46,896 bases of DNA from DATLYB01 sp964502525 (GTDB lineage: Bacteria > Bacteroidota > Bacteroidia > Chitinophagales > CAIOSU01): the NCBI GenBank assembly GCA_964502525.1, contig CAZCXH010000017.1, positions 1-46,896 on the forward strand, read 5' to 3'. This document shows positions 33,758 through 41,552 of this stretch, in pieces. The notes under the pieces were generated by a model that worked only from the letters and a program-made list of their open reading frames with translations, had not been told where the DNA came from and ran no database searches. The first letter of the stretch is position 1. Every line of letters starts with the position of its first letter. The position numbers and the translations under genes are program-made.

Positions 33758-34855
33758 ATGAGTTCGCAGAAACCATCCATTCTTTACGTTGACGATGAGT
33801 TGAACAACCTCACCGGTTTCAAGGCTACGTTCAGGCGCGACTATAATGTGTTTATCGCGCAGTCGGCAGACGAAGCGTTCAAAATGCTGGGAGAACGCGA
33901 ATTTGAAATCATCATCAGCGACCAGCGCATGCCTGACATGACGGGCGCTCAGTTCTTTAAAGCCGTTAATGAAAAATATCCTAATCCGGTGAGGATGCTG
34001 CTCACCGGCTTTGCGGACATCGAAGCGGTGGTTCGGGCGATCAACGAAGGACAGGTTTACCGCTACATCTCCAAGCCGTGGGATGAGCGGGAGCTGAGGC
34101 TGACCATTGATAACGCATTGAAATTTTATCACACGCAAAATGAGCTGCGCAAGCGCAATGCAGAATTGGAAAAGGCAAATGCCGAACTGGAGAAGTTTGT
34201 TTACAGCGCTTCGCACGACCTGCGCGCGCCCCTTGCTTCCGTGCTTGGGTTAGCGAGGCTGGCAAAGGCCGAAAACCACAATCCCGATTTGGACGATTAT
34301 CTCAATAAAATTGAAACGAGCGTTGACAAGCTCGATCTGCTGCTGCATCATATCATCAACTATTATCGCGGAATGAAACTTGAAGAGCAGCATGTCGAAA
34401 TCAGTTTTGAAAAATTGTTCAAAGAAGCGCTTGAGAGTTTCGAGCATTACGAAAATGCCAGACAAATAAAATTTTCGGTCAAAGTGAATCAATCTGCTGT
34501 TTTCAAAGGCGATGAATCGCGGTTGAAAATCGTGCTGAACAATTTGATTTCAAACGCCATCAAATATCAGCGACCGGAAGAAAGCAACAAAGAGGTGGTT
34601 TTGCAGGCGAATCACGAAAACGGCTGGGCATCCATCGAGGTAGCTGACAATGGCATCGGCATAGAGTCGGACAACAAAGACAAGATATTTACAATGTTCA
34701 ATCGCTCTGCAAGTAAAAATGCCGGCTCCGGCATCGGGCTTTACATTGTGAAGGAAACGCTGAATAAACTCTCGGGCACCATTGATGTTGACAGTTTGCC
34801 GGGAAAAGGTTCTAAGTTTGTCATCAAAATCCCCAACCATCATGAGCGCAACTAA
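33758..34855 (+). CDS. Receiver-histidine kinase (inverted hybrid)
   Basis: A 365-residue soluble protein. N-terminal receiver with Asp55 in IIISDQRMPD, Thr in MLLTGFAD and Lys in YISKPW; a short coiled coil (NELRKRNAELEKANAELEK); a HisKA box with His153 in VYSASHDLRAPLAS; and an ATPase domain with NNLISNAIKYQ, VADNGIGIE and GSGIGLYIVKE. A receiver before the kinase core lets one phosphorylation event tune a second kinase. The receiver is a near twin of the single receiver at 27657 on the other side of the divergent region. It follows the 7TMR kinase by 5 bp and overlaps the next receiver gene by 14 bp. Confidence 0.95.
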   Translation: MSSQKPSILYVDDELNNLTGFKATFRRDYNVFIAQSADEAFKMLGEREFEIIISDQRMPDMTGAQFFKAVNEKYPNPVRMLLTGFADIEAVVRAINEGQVYRYISKPWDERELRLTIDNALKFYHTQNELRKRNAELEKANAELEKFVYSASHDLRAPLASVLGLARLAKAENHNPDLDDYLNKIETSVDKLDLLLHHIINYYRGMKLEEQHVEISFEKLFKEALESFEHYENARQIKFSVKVNQSAVFKGDESRLKIVLNNLISNAIKYQRPEESNKEVVLQANHENGWASIEVADNGIGIESDNKDKIFTMFNRSASKNAGSGIGLYIVKETLNKLSGTIDVDSLPGKGSKFVIKIPNHHERN

Positions 34856-35243
34856 GCTCTTCATGCTGGTAGATGACAACGACATTGACATATTCCTGAA
34901 CAAGAAATTACTGCGAACGGCAGGGATTACGGAAAACACCGTAGCATTTCATTCCGCCAGAGAAGCGTTCAACTACCTCGAAGAAAATATCAGCGTTCCC
35001 GAAAAACTCCCTTCGGTTATTTTGCTTGACGTATTGATGCCGGAGGTTAATGGCTTTCAATTTTTAGAACTGTATGAAAATCTTCCCGAGACCGCAAAGA
35101 GCGCGTCAAAAATAGTCATGCTGTCATCTACCATTGACCCGAAAGATTTGGAAAAGGCACGCAGTAACATGCACGTGCTTGATATTCTGAAAAAGCCGCT
35201 GGATCCGGCTGTTTTGAAACAGGCTTTAACATTAGGGAACTAA
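34842..35243 (+). CDS. Single-domain response regulator (Rcp1-like)
   Basis: A 133-residue receiver starting at ATG 34842 (MSATKLFMLVDDNDID); an upstream in-frame ATG at 34782 lies deep inside the kinase gene and adds no receiver sequence. Asp63 in VILLDVLMPEVNG is the phospho-acceptor, Ser/Thr in MLSSTID and Lys in ILKKPLDP complete the site. The DDNDIDIFLNKKLL opening is typical of small receivers paired with phytochrome-like or soluble kinases in Bacteroidota. It overlaps the kinase gene by 14 bp, so it is probably that kinase's direct target. Last gene of the rightward run. Confidence 0.92.
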   Translation: MSATKLFMLVDDNDIDIFLNKKLLRTAGITENTVAFHSAREAFNYLEENISVPEKLPSVILLDVLMPEVNGFQFLELYENLPETAKSASKIVMLSSTIDPKDLEKARSNMHVLDILKKPLDPAVLKQALTLGN

Positions 35244-35407
35244 CTCCAATTCCCAATCATCTTACAAAAACAGTTTGCACTTCTGTTTCTTCTTCCTTAA
35301 TCCTGTGGAACCGCAATAATTAAACGGGATTTCTTTCAGCAGCAAACCTGCCGATGTAACAAAACATCCGGCTTTAACGTAGTCATAACAACCAAAACCC
35401 TAATCTC

Positions 35408-38400
35408 ATGAAAAAGCTAATCCTCTCCTGCCTGCTTTTCATTACTATTAATTTTATTGCAATTGGTCAAGGTAAAACGATTTCAGGAACGGTTACCGGT
35501 TCTGATGTCAGCGAGCCTTTGATTGGATTGAATGTTGTTGCCAAAGGCACCTCCATTGGAACGGTGACCGATGTGTATGGAAGGTACGCGCTCGAAGTTC
35601 CCGAAGGCACAAAGGTCATTGTCTTTTCATATTTGGGATATACCGAAAAGGAAGTGGAGTTGGGTGATGGAGGCACCCTCACCATTGATGTAACGCTCGA
35701 ACCTCAACAGGTGGATTTGAACACGGTCGTTGTGAGCGCCTCACGTAAACAGGAGAGAATGCTTGATGCCCCTGCTTCAGTTACCGTTATCAATGCTGAA
35801 GATATTGAGAATCGCGGTGCAGTCACGGTGGTTGACCACATACAGAATAACCCCGGAGTGGATGTGATGAAGACGGGGCTGGTGTCTTCGAATGTGGTGT
35901 TAAGAGGTTTTAATAATGTTTTTTCAACAAGCACCCTCGTGATTGTGGATGACAGGATTGCGAGCATCCCTTCAACGAGGCTGAACGCATACAGGCTCAT
36001 CCCCACCAGCGACTATGACATTCAAAGAATGGAGATTGTTCGCGGACCCGGTTCGGCATTGTATGGACCCAATGCTGCCGATGGAGTGATGGCAATCTAT
36101 ACGAAATCACCGCTTGACCAGGAAAAGAAATTTGAAACTACGATTGGCTGGTGTGGCGGACTCAGAGCTAAAAGCGGAGATGGTCCGACTGATGGCGTTT
36201 CATGGGATGATGAATATTCATTCGTTAATTCCTATGGCGATACAGTGAATGTGCCGGGAAAATCCGTTGCAGAAAGAGGCATGTTCTCTAATGAAATAAG
36301 ACATAGCGGCAAGTTGACCGACAAAATAGGCTACAAAATATCAGGCGGCTACCAGGGCGGATATGATTGGCGCAACTATGATATGCGCGAGCCGGTGGTT
36401 GGCGACACTTTGATTTTTGGCACGGTGCGTAACGGTAGTGTTTTTGAAGAAGATACCACTATTCCGCGCGAACCGTTTGACCGTGATTTTAAATTCAGAA
36501 AGGTGAATACTGACATACGTTTGGACTTTCGCATCAGCAAGGATGTTGACCTCATACTGAGCGGTGGGATTGCCAGCGCGGCAGGAATAGAGTTGACCGT
36601 TTTAGGTTCAGGCCAGGCGGAGAACTGGATGTACTACAATGGTCAGGCAAGGTTAAGATGGAAACGATTATATTTTAACTATTATGTAAATGCAAACAAC
36701 GCAGGCGGAACTTATCTCAACCCGCAGGCGAATGGTGCTCCTCCTCCGCACAATGCTCAGATATTAATAGAGAAATCAAAATTGCATGTCGGGCAAGTCC
36801 AGCATAGTTCTAAGCTGTTCCAGGATAAGTTGAATCTGATATATGGCGTGGATGGATTGTTCACGCTCCCTGAATCTGAAGGCACGATCAACGGCAGGTT
36901 TGAAGATGATGATAACGTCATGCAGGTGGGAGGTTATACCCAGGCTGAATGGGATATTATCACCAAGCTGACTCTTGTTGGCGCGATGAGGGTTGACTGG
37001 CACAATGAAGTGGAAGGAGCTTTTGTCTCTCCAAGAGCTGCACTGGTTTATAAACCAACATCACGTCATTCTGTGAGGGCTACTTACAACAGGGCGTTCA
37101 CTTCGCCCTCCACTTTGAATCTTTCAATGGATTTGTCGAACGGTTTGCTTCCCAACGGCATCAACATCCGCGGAATCGGCAACCGCGATGGCTATCATTA
37201 CATCTATGACGATTCCGGCAATCCCATGTTCATGAGTCCTGTTACGCAGAGCCGCTATTCTGTTGGCGACATGAGTGATAACTATAAGTTTTTCGATAAC
37301 CTCACTGCCTTCCTTGGCTCTCAAATGGCGGCTGCCTCAGGCGTTCCGCCTGCGGTTATCGCTGGCGTCTTTCAGGATTTGATGGACGGTATTACCACTT
37401 CTTCCGGTTCCATCCAGGATGTAAGCCATCTGCCGATTGACTTTTTGAAACTTTACAGCACGCGTGATTTCGCGTCAAGCGTCACTACGTTGGATGGTGT
37501 CCATGACATCAAGCCCATTGACAACCAGGTGAATCAAACCTGGGAAATAGGTTACAAAGGAATCTTATTTGATAAGCTGTCCCTGACGGCTGACTTTTAT
37601 TTCTCGCGTATCAGCGATTACATCAGCCCGCTGACGCTTGCCACGCCCAGCGTGATGTTCAATCCGCAGGAGTTCCTTGCAGCGATTGGCGGGAACAACC
37701 AGGGTCCCGGAAATGGAATACTGTATGAGAATTTGCAAAAACCTTCATTTGCTCCGGGCATGACGTATGACCAATTTTTTACTTATGCTGCCGGATTGGA
37801 TGGAAATCCCATGTTCCAGGACCCTACGGGAATCATCCCCTCAGTTCCGGGAACTACCTGGGATGAGTTTGCCGTGATGCTCTCCAGCGCTGCCGCCCAG
37901 ATACCGGTTGGAACCGTATCGCCTAATGACGACAAGGTTGATTCGGATATTATGATGACCTATGTGAATCTTGGAACCGTTGATATTGGCGGAATGGATC
38001 TGGGAGCAAAGCTGGCGATCACAAAAAATATTACGGTTGGATTAGCCTACTCTTACGTGACGGACGACAGGATTCCGTTAGAAGGCGCGCAGGGCGGCTT
38101 TGTCGCGTTGAATGCGCCCAAGCATAAGACGGCTTCCACGTTTGAATATTCCAATGAGAAATCAGGTTTGTCCGGAAGAATGGCTTACAGGTGGCAAGCG
38201 GCTTTCCCCGGCAATTCAGCAATTTACGCCGGAGATGTTGAAGCGGCTCATTACTTGGACATCGGATTGTCATACGCGCTGCCATTCTCTAAAGACACAA
38301 AAATCTCATTGGATATTTCCAACGTGACGAACAACAAGCACCGCCCCTTCCCGGGCGCGCCAAAAATGGGAACGTTTGCGTTCTTCAAGATTACGCACAC

Positions 38401-38419
38401 GTTTAAGAGCAGAACCTGA
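35408..38419 (+). CDS. TonB-dependent receptor with carboxypeptidase-like domain
   Basis: A 1003-residue outer-membrane receptor. Signal peptide 1-21 (IAIGQ); a CarboxypepD-reg-like domain 22-97 (TISGTVTGSDVSEPLIGLNVVAKG, FSYLGYTE); a plug domain (VVVSASRKQERMLDAPASVTVI, NPGVDVMKTG, GPGSALYGPNAADGVM) and a long barrel ending in FAFFKITHTFKSRT. It imports a bulky nutrient with energy from TonB. There is no SusD-like partner next to it, so it is more likely for iron chelates, vitamins or peptides than for glycans; the substrate cannot be named. The barrel holds loops longer than usual (for example around residues 620-700 and 760-840). It stands alone: the gene before ends 164 bp upstream and the peroxidase after it is convergent. 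Confidence 0.93.
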   Translation: MKKLILSCLLFITINFIAIGQGKTISGTVTGSDVSEPLIGLNVVAKGTSIGTVTDVYGRYALEVPEGTKVIVFSYLGYTEKEVELGDGGTLTIDVTLEPQQVDLNTVVVSASRKQERMLDAPASVTVINAEDIENRGAVTVVDHIQNNPGVDVMKTGLVSSNVVLRGFNNVFSTSTLVIVDDRIASIPSTRLNAYRLIPTSDYDIQRMEIVRGPGSALYGPNAADGVMAIYTKSPLDQEKKFETTIGWCGGLRAKSGDGPTDGVSWDDEYSFVNSYGDTVNVPGKSVAERGMFSNEIRHSGKLTDKIGYKISGGYQGGYDWRNYDMREPVVGDTLIFGTVRNGSVFEEDTTIPREPFDRDFKFRKVNTDIRLDFRISKDVDLILSGGIASAAGIELTVLGSGQAENWMYYNGQARLRWKRLYFNYYVNANNAGGTYLNPQANGAPPPHNAQILIEKSKLHVGQVQHSSKLFQDKLNLIYGVDGLFTLPESEGTINGRFEDDDNVMQVGGYTQAEWDIITKLTLVGAMRVDWHNEVEGAFVSPRAALVYKPTSRHSVRATYNRAFTSPSTLNLSMDLSNGLLPNGINIRGIGNRDGYHYIYDDSGNPMFMSPVTQSRYSVGDMSDNYKFFDNLTAFLGSQMAAASGVPPAVIAGVFQDLMDGITTSSGSIQDVSHLPIDFLKLYSTRDFASSVTTLDGVHDIKPIDNQVNQTWEIGYKGILFDKLSLTADFYFSRISDYISPLTLATPSVMFNPQEFLAAIGGNNQGPGNGILYENLQKPSFAPGMTYDQFFTYAAGLDGNPMFQDPTGIIPSVPGTTWDEFAVMLSSAAAQIPVGTVSPNDDKVDSDIMMTYVNLGTVDIGGMDLGAKLAITKNITVGLAYSYVTDDRIPLEGAQGGFVALNAPKHKTASTFEYSNEKSGLSGRMAYRWQAAFPGNSAIYAGDVEAAHYLDIGLSYALPFSKDTKISLDISNVTNNKHRPFPGAPKMGTFAFFKITHTFKSRT

Positions 38420-38599
38420 TTGAAGAAGAACTGGTCTGCTAACCGGATTGGCGTGAGGCGTAAAAGAGCAATTTTTAGAACTGCCCATAATTGATTAATG
38501 GCACAACCCTTTTTTGGGGCAACATGGCGCAGAGTGGAAAGAGATTCCTGCAGTGGTTGATAGAAAAATTGCGAATGATGAATTGCAACAAATACCCTT

Positions 38600-39085
38600 C
38601 TACTTCAGCAGCTTCTCGATTTTCCCTGTAATCTTCGGTGAATCCGGTTTGGTGATAGTGTAGAAGAAGTCCGCAACCTGGCCTTCTTTGTCAACCAGGA
38701 ATTTATGGAAATTCCATTTCGGTTCGGATGGAAGCAGCCCGAACTGTTTTGTGCTTGATAAAAATTTATAAAGGGGATGAGCAGCCGATCCTTTCACATG
38801 AATTTTTTCAAAAACCGGAAAGCTAACTCCGAAATTTGCTTCGCAAAACTCCATAATTTTTTCACCTTCCAGCGGTTCCTGCCTTCCGAAATCGTTTGAC
38901 GGAAAGCCAAGCACAGTGAACCCTTTGTCTTTATACTTCCTGTAAAGTTCCTCAAGCCCCTTCAACTGCGGAGTGAATCCGCATTGTGACGCGGTGTTGA
39001 CAATCAACAGAACCTTCCCTTTGTATTTTTTCAGGCTGATCTCTTTGCCCTGCAGGTCTTTAACAGTAAACTGATGGATGCTCAT
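38600..39085 (-). CDS. Glutathione peroxidase family thiol peroxidase
   Basis: A 161-residue GPx-fold enzyme that reduces hydroperoxides. Peroxidatic Cys35 lies in NTASQCGFTPQ, with the rest of the site in Gln69 (FGRQEP), Trp124 and Asn125 (PKWNFHKF). Cys81 in FCEANFGVSFPVF matches the resolving cysteine of thioredoxin-dependent GPx enzymes, so thioredoxin rather than glutathione is the likely reductant. The FP-Cys-Asn-Gln-Phe signature is changed to FPSNDFG. No signal peptide, so cytoplasmic. The thioredoxin reductase gene lies upstream on the same strand across a 462-bp spacer, which suits a shared role in peroxide defence. Confidence 0.95.
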   Translation of the reverse strand: MSIHQFTVKDLQGKEISLKKYKGKVLLIVNTASQCGFTPQLKGLEELYRKYKDKGFTVLGFPSNDFGRQEPLEGEKIMEFCEANFGVSFPVFEKIHVKGSAAHPLYKFLSSTKQFGLLPSEPKWNFHKFLVDKEGQVADFFYTITKPDSPKITGKIEKLLK

Positions 39086-39202
39086 GTCTGAAAGACTGTT
39101 TAAAATTAGGAATAGAACGCAGATGACACTGATATTATAAATATGATTTACCCGAACGAAAATCTGTGATTATCAACTGAGTTCGGGATAAGCAAATTGA
39201 CA

Positions 39203-39355
39203 AAAAGGTCGCCCCGCTGGGGCTTGAATATTTTGACGAACATATTTTCTACCAAAAGGTCGCCCTTGCAGGGCTTTCAGAGTTCCGTCAGGAACGATCT
39301 TTTGGTAGAAAATTAACTTCGGACATTGTGCAAAGCCCCAGCGGGGCGATCTTTT
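39203..39355. repeat. Complex palindromic element between trxB and the peroxidase gene
   Basis: Outer arms 39203-39226 and 39331-39355 pair almost perfectly (one mismatch, one extra base), inner arms 39244-39262 and 39295-39313 pair with one mismatch, and the centre holds two small hairpins (GCCCT-x-AGGGC at about 39262-39274 and GTTCC-GTCA-GGAAC at 39282-39295). A half copy is at 25349-25427. The rest of the 39086-39547 spacer shows no gene; near 39515-39545 is AT-rich TTTAAAC-like sequence. Confidence 0.85.
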
Positions 39356-39547
39356 AAGAAGAAAGTAAATCCTTATCCTGAACTCACGTTATCAGCCAAC
39401 CTGCATTATCAGCATTCCATTTCTTATTCGGATTATGATGTTTTGTAAATTTAAACAGCTTCTGAGAAGAGTTTAACGTTCACAGGCTAAAGTCAGGGTT
39501 CAAGGCTGCAACAACTTTAAACCTTAAACATTAGCCTTTAAACTATT

Positions 39548-40495
39548 TCAAGAATGCTCCTTAGCTGCGAGGTATCTCTCCGCATCAAGCGCTGCCATGC
39601 AGCCGGAGCCTGCTGCGGTGACCGCCTGACGGTAAGTTTTATCCTGAACATCACCAGCCGCAAACACACCGGGAATTTTTGTTTTGCTGCTGCCGGGCTG
39701 CACTAAAATATAACCCTTGTCGTCCATGTCGAGATAATCTTTGAAAATGGCTGAATTGGGCGTATGCCCGATGGCAACAAAAAAACCTTTAATAGGGATA
39801 ACAGATTTCTCCCCTGATTGCTTGTTGAAAATACGAACGGACTCCACCGTCTTGTCACCGAGAATTTCTTCCGTTTCGGTGTTCCAGTAGAGTTTGATGT
39901 TGGGTGTTTTCATCACCCTGTCCTGCATCACTTTCGAGGCGCGCATCTTGTCGCTGCGAATGAAATGGTGAACCGTCTTGCATAATTTCGACAGATAGAG
40001 CGATTCTTCCGCGGCAGTATCCCCACCGCCAACAATCGCCACTTCCTGACCTTTGAAGAAAAACCCATCGCACACCGCGCATGCCGAAACGCCAAAGCCG
40101 TTTAGTCTTTTCTCCGATTCCAGACCGAGCCATTTTGCAGCGGCACCGGTAGCGATAATCACCGCATCGGCATGAATTTCTTTTTTCTCATCTATGATTA
40201 CTTTGTGAACAGCGCCTGAGAAATCAACCTTCGTTGCCAGCCCGAAGCGGATGTCAGCGCCCATGCGCTCAGCCTGCTTTTTGAAATCATCCATCATCTG
40301 CGGACCGAGGATGCCTTCAGGATAGCCGGGATAATTCTCCACGTCAGTGGTGATCATCAACTGTCCGCCAGGCTCCAAACCCTGATAGAGCACGGGTTTT
40401 AAATTGGCTCTTGCCGCATAGATGGCAGCCGTGTATCCGGCAGGTCCTGACCCGATAATCAGCACGTGAATTTTTTCGATAGTGTTTTCGGACAT
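39548..40495 (-). CDS. trxB: Thioredoxin reductase
   Basis: A 315-residue FAD/NADPH enzyme that reduces thioredoxin. FAD site GSGPAGYTAAIYAARA near the N-terminus, ENYPGYPEG, the redox-active pair Cys139-Ala-Val-Cys142 followed by DGFFF, NADPH site VAIVGGGDTAAEE, and the second FAD motif GVFAAGDVQDKTYRQAVTAAGSG (described here as the C-terminal AAGD box). All key residues are present and the length is typical. It supplies electrons for thiol enzymes such as the peroxidase encoded downstream on the same strand. The 104 bp upstream contain AT-rich repeats of GTTTAA/AAAGTTT type rather than a clear promoter box. Confidence 0.97.
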   Translation of the reverse strand: MSENTIEKIHVLIIGSGPAGYTAAIYAARANLKPVLYQGLEPGGQLMITTDVENYPGYPEGILGPQMMDDFKKQAERMGADIRFGLATKVDFSGAVHKVIIDEKKEIHADAVIIATGAAAKWLGLESEKRLNGFGVSACAVCDGFFFKGQEVAIVGGGDTAAEESLYLSKLCKTVHHFIRSDKMRASKVMQDRVMKTPNIKLYWNTETEEILGDKTVESVRIFNKQSGEKSVIPIKGFFVAIGHTPNSAIFKDYLDMDDKGYILVQPGSSKTKIPGVFAAGDVQDKTYRQAVTAAGSGCMAALDAERYLAAKEHS

Positions 40496-40500
40496 AATAA

Positions 40501-40546
40501 GTTTAATGTTTAAAGTTTCAAGTTTAATGTTAAAGTTTAAAGTTTG
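40501..40546. repeat. AT-rich degenerate repeat upstream of trxB
   Basis: GTTTAATGTTTAAAGTTTCAA is followed by a close second copy (GTTTAATGTTAAAGTTTAAA), with AAGTTT steps throughout. Such tracts are common before Bacteroidota genes; function unknown. Confidence 0.5.
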
Positions 40547-40599
40547 GTTGAAAGTTCACAGTAACCCGTTTTAAATTTTGAAATCTGAAACTTCAACAT

Positions 40600-41544
40600 T
40601 CATTCGGGAATATATAAAGTATCATAATAAGCGGCATAGCCTCCCCATATTCCAAGCCCGCCTTCGATATTGGTTTTGATGACCGTGGCGGAACCGAACG
40701 GTCCCCCGCTGTTGGTTTCATAATCAAGCGTGTTCCAGAAGTCATAGGTGGCTTTGCTAATGGAAACCCATTTGATGACCACCGTGTCGCCTCTCCAGAA
40801 ATATCCGTAAGTATCCTGGTCGAAACCTTCATCAGGGTCTTGCCCGCGCTGAAGCGGAAGCTCAAAATCCTGCCCGTTGAAGAAACGATCGTCAGTGACA
40901 AATACATAATAAAATTCCTCGCTGTTGCGCTTTGAAAAATAACGGATGTAGTTGCCCAGCGTATCGGGGTCTTTGAATTTTGTAAACACGTTCACCAGCG
41001 TGTCATTCTCAGGATCTTCATGCGGTTCATACCAAAGCGAATCGAGCTTGAGCAAATCGGGGATTACAGTTTTGGCGGTGAGGACGATGCTGTCAACCGC
41101 CACGCGCAGGGAATAGGTCTTCCGCAATTCGCCAAAGATGGTGGGATTGAAAGATCGGTAAGCGCAGACGGTGACCGTTTGGTCGCCAATCGTGGTATCA
41201 ATGCAGATTTCATCGAGCGTGTCCGTGGCAATTTTATTGACGTCAGTGATATCGCTGACGGTAACCACCGCCCCTCTCACAATATATTGCTCCAGGTCGT
41301 TCACGTCAATTCCTCCGAAAAAAGCGGAGTTCCTTGAGAGCAGCACGTAAGGCGCCTGCCCCTGCTCGATGTATCCCTCCACCACGATCTTTTCCTCCGG
41401 TGGCGGAAGCTCAACGGTAATGTCTTTGGTGCAGGAAGAAAATGAAGAAATAAGCAGCAGAAGGCTGGATGGAAAGATCAGTTCGCGGCAGGCAGCATTT
41501 CCGGTGGCAATAAAGCCGTAAACCGTCTTTAACATTCCGTTCAT
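40600..41544 (-). CDS. DUF4249 family lipoprotein
   Basis: A lipoprotein of about 314 residues if started at ATG 41544 (MNGMLKTVYG); the frame is open up to 41583 but that part overlaps the receptor gene upstream. The hydrophobic LIFPSSLLLLISSFSSC ends in a lipobox Cys followed by TKDITVELPPPEEKIVVEGYIEQGQAPYVLLSR, read in pieces; the IVVEGYI and YVLLSRN parts open the DUF4249 domain, which runs to the end (GGYAAYYDTLYIP). Members sit beside TonB receptors and are thought to be surface partners of them, like a SusD stand-in. It follows the receptor stop by 8 bp, so the two form one operon. Ligand unknown. Confidence 0.85.
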   Translation of the reverse strand: MNGMLKTVYGFIATGNAACRELIFPSSLLLLISSFSSCTKDITVELPPPEEKIVVEGYIEQGQAPYVLLSRNSAFFGGIDVNDLEQYIVRGAVVTVSDITDVNKIATDTLDEICIDTTIGDQTVTVCAYRSFNPTIFGELRKTYSLRVAVDSIVLTAKTVIPDLLKLDSLWYEPHEDPENDTLVNVFTKFKDPDTLGNYIRYFSKRNSEEFYYVFVTDDRFFNGQDFELPLQRGQDPDEGFDQDTYGYFWRGDTVVIKWVSISKATYDFWNTLDYETNSGGPFGSATVIKTNIEGGLGIWGGYAAYYDTLYIPE

Positions 41545-41552
41545 ATCAACTA

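Noticed and set aside
34782..34841. Upstream in-frame start for the last receiver
   Set aside because: It would lie within the conserved kinase domain and add 20 residues before the receiver fold; ATG at 34842 fits the family.
35350..35372. Hairpin GCCGATGT / ACATC-C-GGC as a terminator after the receiver gene
   Set aside because: One bulge, a short stem and only three T after it; it is also 107 bp past the stop. Too weak to call.
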